Source of the DNA: Shewanella sp. GD04112
Lineage (GTDB): Bacteria > Pseudomonadota > Gammaproteobacteria > Enterobacterales > Shewanellaceae
DNA: 64,000 nt
Direction of reading: 5' to 3'
Assembly: GCF_029835735.1 (NCBI RefSeq)
Contig: NZ_JAOEAL010000003.1
Coordinates: 62,001-126,000, forward strand
A model generated the notes under the pieces. It was not told the origin of the DNA. It did no database searches and saw only the letters and a list, made by a program, of their open reading frames with translations. The translations under genes were made by a program, and so were the position numbers. Shown piece by piece: positions 7,535 to 17,362 of this stretch. Within the stretch, counting starts at the first letter, position 1. Each line of letters opens with the position of its first letter.

Positions 7535-9784
7535 ATGACTGACCCCCTTTCCCAAAAGACATTCTCTGACACAGAATTACAACAAGCGATGTTGGATGAA
7601 CAGGCGCTGATAGCGGAGGAGTTTCAGACGCATCAAGATGTCATACCACTTCAATATAACCCGACCGCCACTGTGCTACATATCCCAAAAATTAATAGCC
7701 ACGCCGCGTTCACAATAACCTTAGCACCAAAGCACTGCCCAACTCGCCAGTTAATGTTTGGCGTTTTCAATGCTGCCGCGAATCGCTACTTGATGACGGA
7801 TGATTTTCCAGAAAAAAGAAAAGATGGGCTGAGATACTGCAGGCATGTCTGGTGCTATCTGGATGCCATAGATTTGACCGATGAAAACCGTGCCGCTTGG
7901 CTTAAAGATTATGAAGCGTGGCGCGTCAGTGAAGGTGGAGTGAAAACCCAATCCACAGGACTTGATAGAATCAAATTAATGATAGAAGACGCGCTGGCAC
8001 TTGGCGCGTTTACTGAAACCCTCACCGATTACGAACGTGAATATCTGGTAACGCTGGCTAACACCTCTGCCGCGCCAAGGGGTGAGGTTGATGCGGTAAA
8101 CCTTAATCAATGGTTTTCACAACATACCTGGCTTCGCTGTGATGATACTGGCATCGGCAACGATTTATACATGCGGTTAGGCTCACCTAAAGCGCTGATG
8201 AATTCGTTTCGCATTACCATCGAAAATGCACTACTGTATTTACAAACCTGCAAAGATGCTCTCCTTGATGGTTTTAGGCTGGCGGGCATTACTCCAGAAG
8301 ATATTCCGGCATTAACAGAGATTGCCGCACCTGATGGTCAGCCGAAGACATACTATATAGCAGCCACGAAGAGTAAAATACTTAATCGTCTCAGACAAAA
8401 GCTGGTACTACTGATTGATGATATCCCTCATTTAAAGAATGCGCTGGAATTGGTGGTCTTTGCCGAGGTTAAACCGCAATATCGAAAAGGGATATTCGAC
8501 AAACTACTGGCAAACCAACCGATAACAACGACATCGAAAGCCCACCCCGCTGGATTCTTTACCTCTGCACAAGAAGTGGGGTTATTTGATGTTGGCTTTT
8601 TAAGGCAGCTTGCGCATGCTGTTTTCTCTCATGATAATGATGTAATGCCAGTCTCACTGGCTGAGTCCTTGCTATTTAGCTACCTGATGGCCTATCAGAC
8701 GGTGCAATCAAGTGATATCCCAAAGCTTACCTTGCGCGATTTTAAATTTGTTAAGCGTATAAATGGCGTCATCACCCACATCGAAAGTAATTATTTTAAA
8801 GGTCGCGCAAAAAACAATGCGCACCAAGTCGAGACCTTAAAAACCACTGATGATATCGGCAAAGCAGTGCTTCGATATATTCTAGATGTGACAGCGCTGA
8901 GAGCGCAGGATAAACCGCTGACACAAGTGATTAAAAGGGAAGCTTTTGCTCCTTCTAATTTAACAGGCTTATTTTGTTTAGCCTGCAAAGATACGGCACT
9001 ATGGCATGTCATTAATGAAAAACACCAAGTTCAGCGGGTTTCTCCTGTGTTTCCCAAGGCGATGCATGCAATGCTATGCAACGTGGTAAGCTATACCACT
9101 GTTCGAAGAGCTAAAACGCCCTGCGAAACTTCGTTGCCTAAAAACATCTTCAGCTTTGTCCATATTAAAACCAGTGCAGTGTATGCAGGTTCGGATACTT
9201 TCGACCCATCAAGCCTCATCAACCCACGAAGTCACACTAATGATACAGAGCGAGACCGTTACCTGGTGGAGATGAATCAGGAATGGCAAAACAATTGCGG
9301 ACGCGTCACCCGGGCGGTGATGCGGGATTTATACGTCAATGTTTTTATGGCAAGCGAAAGTGATAAACAGCTTTTTGAAAGCGAGTTTACCAAAGCGGTT
9401 GAGCATATTAAGGCCCGAGCCGATGATGTGTTGTTGCGCCTTAAAGTCGTGACCGAGCAAACTAGTGGTCGCGTCGATGAATTGGGGCTTGTCAGCGCGG
9501 GTTCGCAAATTGAAGGCGATTTACCTGATACGATATACATTCAAGACAGCCCTGAAACGGTTCTGAAACTTAAGCACTTTTTAGCGCAGTTGCAGGAAAA
9601 ACACACTTTGCTGCGAGCGTGTGCGCCGGAGTTTTTATTCTTCACCGCACTGCCTACCGCTGAATGGATAGGGAACCTGTTTGACAATAAGCGCTTCTCG
9701 AAAGCGAGTCTTGAAAAAGGTCAGGCCATGTACTACGAATATCAGTCGCATCTACCGCCACATTTTACTGCTCAGCTTTCATAG
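7535..9784 (+). CDS. tfp: SE tyrosine-recombinase-fold protein (Tfp-like)
   Basis: This 749-residue protein lies in the second position of the intA-tfp-intB-srap module, overlapping intA by 8 bp. An early segment (about residues 95-150) looks like a core-binding helical bundle. The middle and C-terminal parts resemble a tyrosine-recombinase fold, but I cannot see a convincing R-HxxR-Y set, consistent with the non-catalytic Tfp described for SE elements. It probably assists synapsis or strand choice during excision. The start at 7535 follows a GGAGGGCGAT ribosome-binding site inside intA. It ends 9 bp before intB, so translation is likely coupled. The SE assignment rests on size, order and neighbours; sequence similarity was not tested. 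Confidence 0.68.
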   Translation: MTDPLSQKTFSDTELQQAMLDEQALIAEEFQTHQDVIPLQYNPTATVLHIPKINSHAAFTITLAPKHCPTRQLMFGVFNAAANRYLMTDDFPEKRKDGLRYCRHVWCYLDAIDLTDENRAAWLKDYEAWRVSEGGVKTQSTGLDRIKLMIEDALALGAFTETLTDYEREYLVTLANTSAAPRGEVDAVNLNQWFSQHTWLRCDDTGIGNDLYMRLGSPKALMNSFRITIENALLYLQTCKDALLDGFRLAGITPEDIPALTEIAAPDGQPKTYYIAATKSKILNRLRQKLVLLIDDIPHLKNALELVVFAEVKPQYRKGIFDKLLANQPITTTSKAHPAGFFTSAQEVGLFDVGFLRQLAHAVFSHDNDVMPVSLAESLLFSYLMAYQTVQSSDIPKLTLRDFKFVKRINGVITHIESNYFKGRAKNNAHQVETLKTTDDIGKAVLRYILDVTALRAQDKPLTQVIKREAFAPSNLTGLFCLACKDTALWHVINEKHQVQRVSPVFPKAMHAMLCNVVSYTTVRRAKTPCETSLPKNIFSFVHIKTSAVYAGSDTFDPSSLINPRSHTNDTERDRYLVEMNQEWQNNCGRVTRAVMRDLYVNVFMASESDKQLFESEFTKAVEHIKARADDVLLRLKVVTEQTSGRVDELGLVSAGSQIEGDLPDTIYIQDSPETVLKLKHFLAQLQEKHTLLRACAPEFLFFTALPTAEWIGNLFDNKRFSKASLEKGQAMYYEYQSHLPPHFTAQLS

Positions 9785-9793
9785 GAGATTGAT

Positions 9794-12574
9794 ATGCCTA
9801 TCTCCCCCCATGCCCAGCAACTATTGGTCAATACTACCCTATCGACTCTGATGCAGGATAAGCTCACCCAGTTATCTCCACTGGATAACGCAGAGCTGGC
9901 TGACAATGTGTGGCGATTCCAACATCCAAAAATTACAATTACGGTTGATTTTACGTTATTCGAACAACCCTCCGTCCAATTTGCCGAGACGATCACCGCC
10001 AGGCTTGATGGGCAGTATATTGCACTAAATCTCATCGAGTTTGCCAAGCTGATATGGCTTGAGGTGGCTTCAGTAGTCAAGATAGGACGAAGTTCTTATC
10101 ATCAAGTCATCGACAAACTCGGGTTGCTTTTTCATTACCTGCATGCACGGCAGTTAGACAAGCTTGATGCTTCAGATGTAGAGGGATTTTATGGACTTTG
10201 CTTAACGCAAAATGTCACCAAAGAAGGGATAAAAAAGCGCCTAGCTGCACCAGTTTATCCCACTAGATTCGAGCCACTGACACTTAATAAACTAAAGCAG
10301 CTCCTTAACCGCTATGGTGTGACCAACGTTGTTGGTGATACCTCTGAAAAGAAAGCTCTTTCTGCGCTGAATGAATCGTGCTTATCCATCATGGATATGA
10401 CGCAACTTGATTACAAAAAAGGAGGAAGCTTTAACTATTTGGGGTTGGATGTAGGTAAACATTACATCGACCATTGCCTGCATCTTTTCGAGAAACACTG
10501 TGCCTTTATTAGTGCGATCCGGCATACTCACAAGGCGTTATTTGACGCGCCACAGGGCAATAAGAATCTGCAGCTTTGTAAACAATCAACGAGTTGGATT
10601 TTAGGGAGAGTGCTTTGTGGGCAATCTATTGAGGTAATGCGGGAGTCTATCGGTAACATCACCATAGCTAAGCAAAAAATGATTGCCATCGAATCGTTTG
10701 TGCATCAGCAGTTTATTGAGGCATATACATCGGCAGAGCTAATCGTCAATGCCTTTAAGCTCGATACCATCAACCGTATTGCAAAAGAGTGCCATTTACC
10801 TGAGCGGTATGATGCGCAGGAGTTTATTCGGGCGCTGCTATTTGTTGATTTGTTTGGTGAACATGGCAAATCCAAACAGGCTATTTGGAAAGAATATCAA
10901 GCGACGCTTTGCAAAGCTGCATTGCCTGATGAAGATGCCGCGTTATCGGTGACATTTGCAGAGTTTGAATCAATAACTGCTAATATTCTATCTGACCTGA
11001 GAACAGAAATGCCTTCCGATACCCAAGGCATTAGGGCGTTTCTTAAATCTCAGTCAAACGCCTTACCTACTCCATTAGATAAGCATCCGCTAAATGGCAT
11101 GGAATATTTTAACAAAATGGCTTCCTTGATTGAGGATGCGGGGACTACCGGATTTGTAGGGCTGACAGGGTGGCGAGCCAGTGAATACGGGTTTAGCCTG
11201 TCCAATATCGATATTGACATCAACCCAGACCCGTTAGACAACCAATACACCCCGTGGCGTTTTCATGTTCGCTGGAAGGTGCCAAAAACCAGCGGCAACA
11301 CCCCGCTACCAAGAGAAATTACGCTCGGCAGTTACATATTGGCAGCTCAACTGGCGCATCTAAATCTGGCGGATAAGACTGATCCAGCGATATATAAGGC
11401 AACAACGGTAAAACAAAAAGAAGACGCCACATCAGAGATCCAAAAAGCAATGCCTACCTGCTGGGCGGATTTTGTCAATAATTATTCGATATTCAGAGAT
11501 ATCGAGGTATGGCAGTGCCTCACTGAGAAAGCATCACTGACCGAGAAGGATGAAAGCGCCCTTAACACGCTTGAATCCACCTATCGATTCGATGAAGCGC
11601 CGATGCGAGTGCTAATAAAGATGAAAAAGGAGCTAAATGAAGCATTGCCAAGGGTATTGATGGCACAAGAGTCAAACGTTGATAAAGCATTCGGTGTTCG
11701 ATTGAGAGCGTATATTGAAGGTAATGCGCCTAGCGATATCACATCGCTGTTTGATACGCACTTAAGCGAGGAGACTAAGACTAAGCTTAAAAGCGGTGAA
11801 GTGGAGCTGGATGTAGCAGGCGTCCGCTTTGTTCGAGGTGAGTTTTTAGGTGATGCGCTTTATGCAACCCCGCATGCATTTCGGCATATCTTTGCAGAAG
11901 CAGTGCTAAGGCGGTATCGAGGTGATGTCGGACGTTTTATCAGGGCGCACTTCAAGCACCTTGATGAGCGTTTTTTCATGGCCTATCTGCGTGACAAGGA
12001 ATACCGAATTATCCAGCAAATAGCGACCCGTCATGTCATCAATTCAGTGGTGAGGTTGCACATGGATAGTATTGAAGATGAAAATCGCGAGTATGCCGGA
12101 GGTGTTGATCGATTCTTATCAAAAGCAGTAGGGATAACACACGTTTATTCGGATGAAGAACGAAAAGAAAAACTTGCGCAGGCTGCTGTAAAACGTGTCT
12201 TGGCGATAAAATCAAATCCGTGGGCTAGTTGTCTGCTTCGGGATGGAACGCAGCAAAATGCTAAGTGCAGTGTGAATGGCGAACCGCAGCGTCAAAACGC
12301 CCAGCCTCGATTATGTTTAGGGTGTCTGAATGCGGATATCGCAGAGGGTAACTACAACGGGATTGTCATCTACACCAAGCAGGATGTGGCTGCGTGTCGA
12401 AACCCTGAACTCCCCTGGTTCATCAAAGAACAGCATTATCACACGGTAAAATTGGCGTTAAAACGCGTGGACGAGCTACGTCGTAACAGCAATAACCCAA
12501 AATACGATAAGTTCATTGCGCACCTAAAAGAAACGCTATTGATAGCAGATGCACAGAGAGGTCATGCGGCATGA
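9794..12574 (+). CDS. intB: SE-type large tyrosine recombinase IntB
   Basis: This 926-residue recombinase is much larger than phage integrases. A box-I-like Arg occurs in FVGLTGWRASEYGFSLSNID (about residues 450-470). Box II includes ATPHAFRHIFAEAVLRRYRG (His and Arg near residue 700) and FIRAHFKHLDERFFMAYLRD, whose Tyr is a plausible nucleophile. A C-terminal Cys cluster (CLLRDGTQQNAKCSVNG, then CLGCLNADIAEGNYNGIVIY) could bind zinc. The ATG follows AGGAGATTGAT. In SEs both IntA and IntB are needed for recombination, which yields a circle from one strand bias. The stop overlaps the next start (ATGA). Domain limits and catalytic residues are read by eye. Confidence 0.75.
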   Translation: MPISPHAQQLLVNTTLSTLMQDKLTQLSPLDNAELADNVWRFQHPKITITVDFTLFEQPSVQFAETITARLDGQYIALNLIEFAKLIWLEVASVVKIGRSSYHQVIDKLGLLFHYLHARQLDKLDASDVEGFYGLCLTQNVTKEGIKKRLAAPVYPTRFEPLTLNKLKQLLNRYGVTNVVGDTSEKKALSALNESCLSIMDMTQLDYKKGGSFNYLGLDVGKHYIDHCLHLFEKHCAFISAIRHTHKALFDAPQGNKNLQLCKQSTSWILGRVLCGQSIEVMRESIGNITIAKQKMIAIESFVHQQFIEAYTSAELIVNAFKLDTINRIAKECHLPERYDAQEFIRALLFVDLFGEHGKSKQAIWKEYQATLCKAALPDEDAALSVTFAEFESITANILSDLRTEMPSDTQGIRAFLKSQSNALPTPLDKHPLNGMEYFNKMASLIEDAGTTGFVGLTGWRASEYGFSLSNIDIDINPDPLDNQYTPWRFHVRWKVPKTSGNTPLPREITLGSYILAAQLAHLNLADKTDPAIYKATTVKQKEDATSEIQKAMPTCWADFVNNYSIFRDIEVWQCLTEKASLTEKDESALNTLESTYRFDEAPMRVLIKMKKELNEALPRVLMAQESNVDKAFGVRLRAYIEGNAPSDITSLFDTHLSEETKTKLKSGEVELDVAGVRFVRGEFLGDALYATPHAFRHIFAEAVLRRYRGDVGRFIRAHFKHLDERFFMAYLRDKEYRIIQQIATRHVINSVVRLHMDSIEDENREYAGGVDRFLSKAVGITHVYSDEERKEKLAQAAVKRVLAIKSNPWASCLLRDGTQQNAKCSVNGEPQRQNAQPRLCLGCLNADIAEGNYNGIVIYTKQDVAACRNPELPWFIKEQHYHTVKLALKRVDELRRNSNNPKYDKFIAHLKETLLIADAQRGHAA

Positions 12575-13080
12575 GAGATTATTTAGATGAATTTCTTGAT
12601 GAAAATGTGCTTGAAGTATCAATAGCGCAACCTGCCCGACCGAACTGGGTATCTGATTCAAATAGCTCTGGTGCAGCGTATGAGGCAATCCAAAGCCTCT
12701 ATCAACAAAAGCTCAGGTATATCCGTCAACACAGTAAAAAAACTGACTTTATTAAGAAATCTAACTATGAAATTTCAAAGTCAGAAGTTGCCAGAGTGGT
12801 CGGTGTGAAGATGCAGGCGATTTTCCACTCCGTCAATTATGCAGGCGCACTCCAAAAGGAGCTGGCTGAGAAAAACGACAAGCTCCTTAAAACTAAAGAG
12901 AGCAAGCTGGCTAATCTTTATGCGGGTGAGAAAGGTAAGACAAAAGATGAACTGATACAAAAAGTCAGGGAGTTGAAAGCGAGGGATAAACTACTCTCAA
13001 AAACAACTTCGGATGAAGTGTTGGAACTAACGCTGCAACGCCTGCCGCTTGATGTGAAGCGCAACCTGAAATTGGTTTAG
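12571..13080 (+). CDS. srap: SE-associated recombination auxiliary protein (Srap-like)
   Basis: This 169-residue, Lys-rich, largely helical protein overlaps intB by 4 bp (ATGA). A central segment (DFIKKSNYEISKSEVARVVG) looks like the start of a helix-turn-helix, and residues 95-140 (ELAEKNDKLLKTKESKLANL onward) form a predicted coiled coil. Position, size and coupling correspond to srap, the fourth SE core gene, which assists excision and insertion. A similar layout (helix-turn-helix plus coiled coil) occurs in Tn554 TnpC-type accessory proteins, so a DNA-bridging role is plausible. No enzymatic motif is visible. Confidence 0.66.
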   Translation: MRDYLDEFLDENVLEVSIAQPARPNWVSDSNSSGAAYEAIQSLYQQKLRYIRQHSKKTDFIKKSNYEISKSEVARVVGVKMQAIFHSVNYAGALQKELAEKNDKLLKTKESKLANLYAGEKGKTKDELIQKVRELKARDKLLSKTTSDEVLELTLQRLPLDVKRNLKLV

Positions 13081-13134
13081 GCATGAGCTCTGAGATCAAG
13101 TCTGAACTAGTACAACTAAACTGTGCCATTTCAC

Positions 13135-14010
13135 TTACCCAAACAGCACTCGGTACAAGTCATCAAAACTATCAATTACGTCAAATTTCCCCTTAACCAC
13201 CTTACGTAACTGAGGTCGCTCAGTTTTTTTCCCTTCGGAATTAGCTTTCGGGTGTTTGGTTACAGGTAAATGATCGATGGGGGGCAGCTTTTTACCAGGC
13301 TCATCGCCTAAAAAACGGAATGGCCCCAGCTCTAAAGTGTTTTCATCAAATTCAAACCAGACAACACAGCCTGAAGGTTTTGATGCCAAGGCGATATGAA
13401 TATTCTGGTGGGCAGCATTGCCGCCGCGTTTAGTAGACTTGAGTTGGATGTGGCGTACTATTCCACCTTTTTCTGCAATTAAATCATAGCCTTTACTATC
13501 CACTTCTGGCTTGGCTATTTCTAAATCACAACTATGTTCCGCCCAGCTACGCTTTAGCAGTTCGGCAACAAACAAATGTTCGAGTAATTTTTCACGAAAT
13601 GATGAATGTAAGTAGTGTTTCTCATCTGAATTTTCAGAGTCGATTGTATCATCATCTATTTTGATGTCTTCGGTGCAATCTTGTGTATCTGTTACGTCAT
13701 TCATTTCAACACCATGATGAGCGGTCTCCCCAGACATATCCATCGATTGAATCATCGCCACATACTGGCGCATAGCCGATACATAATTGGCGACAGTCCT
13801 TGGCGCTCGAACGCCCTCAATAGCAGCGGCTAACCGTTGAACATCATCCTCTGAACACAAGGTGGTTTCGTCGATATCAATCGACAGATTAGAGTTCACA
13901 GAACGCAGATACGAAAGATAGGAGTCTGGACTACTGGCAACCATATCATTAGCACCAACACCGCGCTCAACAATAAATCTGACGTATTCATGCTGAAATT
14001 TTATTGCCAT
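13135..14010 (-). CDS. PD-(D/E)XK nuclease-like protein with integrase-like N-terminal domain
   Basis: This 291-residue protein is convergent with srap. Residues 1-90 resemble a SAM-like core-binding domain (YVRFIVERGV..., then APRTVANYVSAMRQYVAMIQ), as in tyrosine integrases. An acidic linker follows (about 100-130). The C-terminal part looks like a restriction-endonuclease fold: an acidic helix (KLLEHLFVAELLKRSW), a conserved Asp in SKGYDLI, and QLKST, giving the E-D-QxK pattern. It sits directly downstream of hsdR on the same strand with a 64-bp gap, so it may be a restriction-associated nuclease or the protein of another defence system. I know no named family for this pairing. The nuclease call is by motif inspection. 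Confidence 0.55.
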   Translation of the reverse strand: MAIKFQHEYVRFIVERGVGANDMVASSPDSYLSYLRSVNSNLSIDIDETTLCSEDDVQRLAAAIEGVRAPRTVANYVSAMRQYVAMIQSMDMSGETAHHGVEMNDVTDTQDCTEDIKIDDDTIDSENSDEKHYLHSSFREKLLEHLFVAELLKRSWAEHSCDLEIAKPEVDSKGYDLIAEKGGIVRHIQLKSTKRGGNAAHQNIHIALASKPSGCVVWFEFDENTLELGPFRFLGDEPGKKLPPIDHLPVTKHPKANSEGKKTERPQLRKVVKGKFDVIDSFDDLYRVLFG

Positions 14011-14074
14011 CCATACCCCCTGTATCGGTTTCCTTTGGCGTCGGAACCGATTCTATGACGCTAATTGAAAATGA

Positions 14075-17000
14075 CTATCGCGCCACATCTTTCCCCATCA
14101 CCAACAAATCAAACACCACCTTTGCAAATGCAGCTGATTTTTTCGGATCTGCCAACAGCTGCATCATCTGATTTTGCTGCGCTTCATTGCTGTCGAGTAT
14201 TGCGTCGTCAATCGCTTTTGAGAAATCACCTAGCATGGCTTGTTCGGGTGAGTTATTGGCGATTTGGGTCATCACTAAGGCATTCTCACCGACTTTGTCG
14301 CGTATGGTGTAGGCGTAGTTGACCATATCCGCATCGGTCAGGTGGTCGGTGATGAAGAGCTCATTCAGGCGGCTGATAATTTGCGACAGGAACTCTTCTT
14401 TTTTATCTTTTGGCCGTGCTGTCCCTAAGGCTTCGTTTGGCTCCAGGTTGTACTCACCCTTGTTTTCCTGGAGCTGTAAATTCTGCTGGCGAATTTTGGA
14501 CACGCGGTAATGGCTGAGCATCACGTTGTTGAGGTCGATGTCATCTTCATCAATCAGTGCTTCGCGCAGCATCGGGCGTAAGTTGCGGGCGTACAGGCAA
14601 AGCTTTTCCAGGTTGGTATCGTCATAGTCGACGATTTGCGACATAAACTCATAAAAGCGTACAAAGGTGCCTAAGTCTTTTTTGAAAATTTCCAGGGCAT
14701 CTTTTTCTTTCTGGCAGTCTTTTAAACTGTTTTCAGCGTTGGCTATTAATACCGCATCGCCGGTTTTTTTGGTGCGCTCAAACATGACTTTGGCTTGCTT
14801 AAACGCCTCTACCGCAGACTTGTAACGCTTTTGCCAACGTTCTACCGCAGGCTTACAGATATTGGCAATGGCAGCGTTTGATTTGTTGCTCTCATAAAAG
14901 TAACGACAAAATTGCTCTACTTCACTCCAGGTGAAAATGCTTTGGGCCCGCAGCTTGTCGTAAAGCTGAAAAATTAAATTAGGATCTGACACATCTGCCA
15001 GTTCTGCGGTTTGATAGTAAGGCTGGAATGCCGCCAGAATGTCTTCAGGGGCGTTGAAAAAATCCAGCACAAAAGTGCCGGTTACTTCTTTACTGGGGTA
15101 GGTGCGGTTCAAACGGGAGAGTGTTTGCACGCATTCCACACCGCCAAGCTTTTTATCCACATACATGGCACAGAGTTTAGGCTGGTCAAAACCGGTTTGA
15201 AATTTATTCGCCACAATCATGACCTGGTAGTCATCTGAATCAAAAGCTTTACGCATATCACGGCCTTTGAGGTACGGGTTCATATTGGTTTCAGTAAACT
15301 TTTCGCCAATCAGTGCGGCTGAGTTCGGATCTTTTTCGCTAAATTCAACTTCGCCGGAAAACGCGACCATCGCCCGAATACTTTGATAACCCTTTTCCGT
15401 AATGTACTTATCAAAACTGGTTTTATAACGCACGGCTTCTTTGCGTGAGCTGGTCACCACCATGGCTTTGGCCTGGCCGCCTAGTAAACCCATCACGTTA
15501 TCTTTGAAGTGCTCAACAATTACCATCACTTTTTGCGAGATATTGTGATCATGCAGGCGAACCCATTGGTTTAATTTTACTTTGGCCTTTTTGCTATCCA
15601 CTTGCTGATCGGCATCGTTAATTTTTTGCGCCAGGTTATAGGCCACTTTGTAGTTGGTGTAGTTCTTCAGTACATCCAGAATAAAGCCTTCTTCAATGGC
15701 CTGGCGCATGCTGTATACATGAAAGGCCTCAGGCTTATTGTTTTCAGAAGGCGCTTCATCCGGCTTTGGCACACGGCCAAACAGCTCTAAGGTTTTTGCT
15801 TTGGGTGTGGCGGTAAAGGCAAAGTAACTTAAATTGGTAGATACACGGCGCGAGGCGACAGCGGCCGCGATAATATCGTCTGCACTTAGCTCTTCGTCTT
15901 CATCCTGGCCGTCGTTACGCGCTTCTACCATTAACACTTCTTTTAATTTGCGTGCGGTAGAGCCGGTTTGAGACGAATGCGCTTCATCGGCAATAATGGC
16001 GTAGCACCGCTCTTTTAGCGTTGCGCTTTTTTCAATGGCTTGCAATACAAACGGGAAGGTTTGAATAGTAACAATAATAATCGGCTGCGAATTTTGCAGC
16101 GCCGCAGCCAGCTTTTCAGATTTTGAGCCTTCGCCCTCTTCGCGGTTAATCCGCCCAACCACACCGTCGGTATGTTCAAACTGGTAGATGGTATCTTGCA
16201 ACTGCGCATCCAATACCGTTCGGTCGGTGACGACAATCACGGAATGAAATTGCTTATTGCCCTTTTGGTCGTAAAGCGAGGAAAGTTGGTGCGCAACCCA
16301 GGCAATAGAGTTAGATTTGCCTGATCCCGCGCTATGCTGAATTAAATACTTTTGACCAGGGCCTTCGGTTTTTGCCGCATTAAGTAACTTTTTAACGGCG
16401 TCCCATTGGTGATACCGTGGGAAAATCATACTTTCTTTTTTGTACTTACGGCCTTCCCAGTCTTCTTTTTCTTCAATGTTTAAATGCACAAAGCGGGCGA
16501 GGATATTTAAAATATTCTCTGGTAGTAAGACTTCATTCCACAGGTAATCGGTGGCGTAGCGCGAAATATCTTCAGGCACATCGTTGCCCGCTGCGCCTTC
16601 TTTGGTGCCTTTGTTAAAGGGTAAGAAGTAGGTTGTAGCGCCGTTTAATTGCGTGGCCATGTAAACCTGATACTGGCTAACCGCAAAATGCACAATTGCA
16701 CCGCGTTTAAAGGTGAGCAGCGGCTCTGGTTTTTTGGTGGTGGGGCAAATAGGGAAACGGGTGGTGCGGTATTGCTTTAGCGCATTGTCTACCGCTTGTT
16801 TAAATTCCGACTTTAATTCCAGCGTGGCAACAGGCAAACCATTAACGAATAGCACCAAATCAATGCGCCAGGCTTTTGCTTTAGTGCCAGTCTCAAGCAG
16901 CTCCGCCTCAGTTGCCCAGGGGCTGTATACCAGCTCAGGCACAATCCGCAGCCGGTTTTGTTGGTAACGTGCCAGGGTGTCGGGGTTTAAATCATGCTCC

Positions 17001-17347
17001 GGTTTAAACTGGCACAGGCTAATGCGTACATTGCGGTCGCGCAGTTCATGGCGCAGCACACCAAGGGTGCCGAAGGTGCGCGCATCTTTATGGGTAGCGT
17101 TCGGGTCGGCTTTATTCAGTTGCGCTGCCACCAATTCCAACAACTTTTGTTCGGCATTATGCGGGTAAAGGGCTTTAAATTTTTGCCACTGTGCATCCTG
17201 GGTTTGCTGCACAAAACCTATTACGTCTTCAGGATATAACGCCAGTTCGCGATTATATTTTTCAGGCTGACCCAACTGCCAGCCATTGGCCAACATTTGC
17301 CGGATAATGTCATTTTGAAATACACGTTCGGTGGCCTGATCAGACAT
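14075..17347 (-). CDS. hsdR: Type I restriction enzyme, R (motor/nuclease) subunit
   Basis: This 1,090-residue HsdR cuts unmodified DNA after ATP-driven translocation. The N-terminal nuclease domain shows RIDLVLFVNGLPVATLELKS (Asp and ExK of the PD-(D/E)XK site, about residues 152-171). The superfamily-2 motor shows Walker A HSAGSGKSN, the DEAH box IIADEAHSSQTG and motif III FAFTATP. A long helical C-terminal region would dock on the methylase core. The ATG at 17347 is preceded by AAAGGGA, only 15 bp after hsdS, so the order hsdM-hsdS-hsdR is one operon. The gene is full length with no visible lesion. Confidence 0.95.
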   Translation of the reverse strand: MSDQATERVFQNDIIRQMLANGWQLGQPEKYNRELALYPEDVIGFVQQTQDAQWQKFKALYPHNAEQKLLELVAAQLNKADPNATHKDARTFGTLGVLRHELRDRNVRISLCQFKPEHDLNPDTLARYQQNRLRIVPELVYSPWATEAELLETGTKAKAWRIDLVLFVNGLPVATLELKSEFKQAVDNALKQYRTTRFPICPTTKKPEPLLTFKRGAIVHFAVSQYQVYMATQLNGATTYFLPFNKGTKEGAAGNDVPEDISRYATDYLWNEVLLPENILNILARFVHLNIEEKEDWEGRKYKKESMIFPRYHQWDAVKKLLNAAKTEGPGQKYLIQHSAGSGKSNSIAWVAHQLSSLYDQKGNKQFHSVIVVTDRTVLDAQLQDTIYQFEHTDGVVGRINREEGEGSKSEKLAAALQNSQPIIIVTIQTFPFVLQAIEKSATLKERCYAIIADEAHSSQTGSTARKLKEVLMVEARNDGQDEDEELSADDIIAAAVASRRVSTNLSYFAFTATPKAKTLELFGRVPKPDEAPSENNKPEAFHVYSMRQAIEEGFILDVLKNYTNYKVAYNLAQKINDADQQVDSKKAKVKLNQWVRLHDHNISQKVMVIVEHFKDNVMGLLGGQAKAMVVTSSRKEAVRYKTSFDKYITEKGYQSIRAMVAFSGEVEFSEKDPNSAALIGEKFTETNMNPYLKGRDMRKAFDSDDYQVMIVANKFQTGFDQPKLCAMYVDKKLGGVECVQTLSRLNRTYPSKEVTGTFVLDFFNAPEDILAAFQPYYQTAELADVSDPNLIFQLYDKLRAQSIFTWSEVEQFCRYFYESNKSNAAIANICKPAVERWQKRYKSAVEAFKQAKVMFERTKKTGDAVLIANAENSLKDCQKEKDALEIFKKDLGTFVRFYEFMSQIVDYDDTNLEKLCLYARNLRPMLREALIDEDDIDLNNVMLSHYRVSKIRQQNLQLQENKGEYNLEPNEALGTARPKDKKEEFLSQIISRLNELFITDHLTDADMVNYAYTIRDKVGENALVMTQIANNSPEQAMLGDFSKAIDDAILDSNEAQQNQMMQLLADPKKSAAFAKVVFDLLVMGKDVAR

Positions 17348-17362
17348 AGTAAATCCCTTTAT

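Larger units (their letters stand above)
5233..7542 (+). pseudogene. intA: SE-type tyrosine recombinase IntA, split by an IS903-like element
   Basis: The gene is in two parts, 5233-5786 and 6855-7542, separated by an IS5-family insertion. Deleting the IS and one copy of the 9-bp duplication (CAATACCGA) joins the parts in frame into about 413 residues. It also rebuilds recombinase box I across the junction (SLRDELLLRGGGELGLRSKE, with the catalytic Arg in GLRSKE). The second part carries HILRHSF (His and Arg), LMGHN and a terminal TYIRS (candidate nucleophile Tyr). The N-terminal part holds a SAM-like core-binding domain. IntA would cut and join strands at the element ends. In its present state it should be inactive unless the IS excises precisely. 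It overlaps tfp by 8 bp. Confidence 0.8.

Noticed and set aside
5233..13080. Recombinase-in-trio (RIT) element or Tn554-type transposon
   Set aside because: Three-recombinase modules fit in part, but the sizes (749 and 926 residues), the non-catalytic second protein and the fourth small gene fit SE elements better. The alternative is not excluded.
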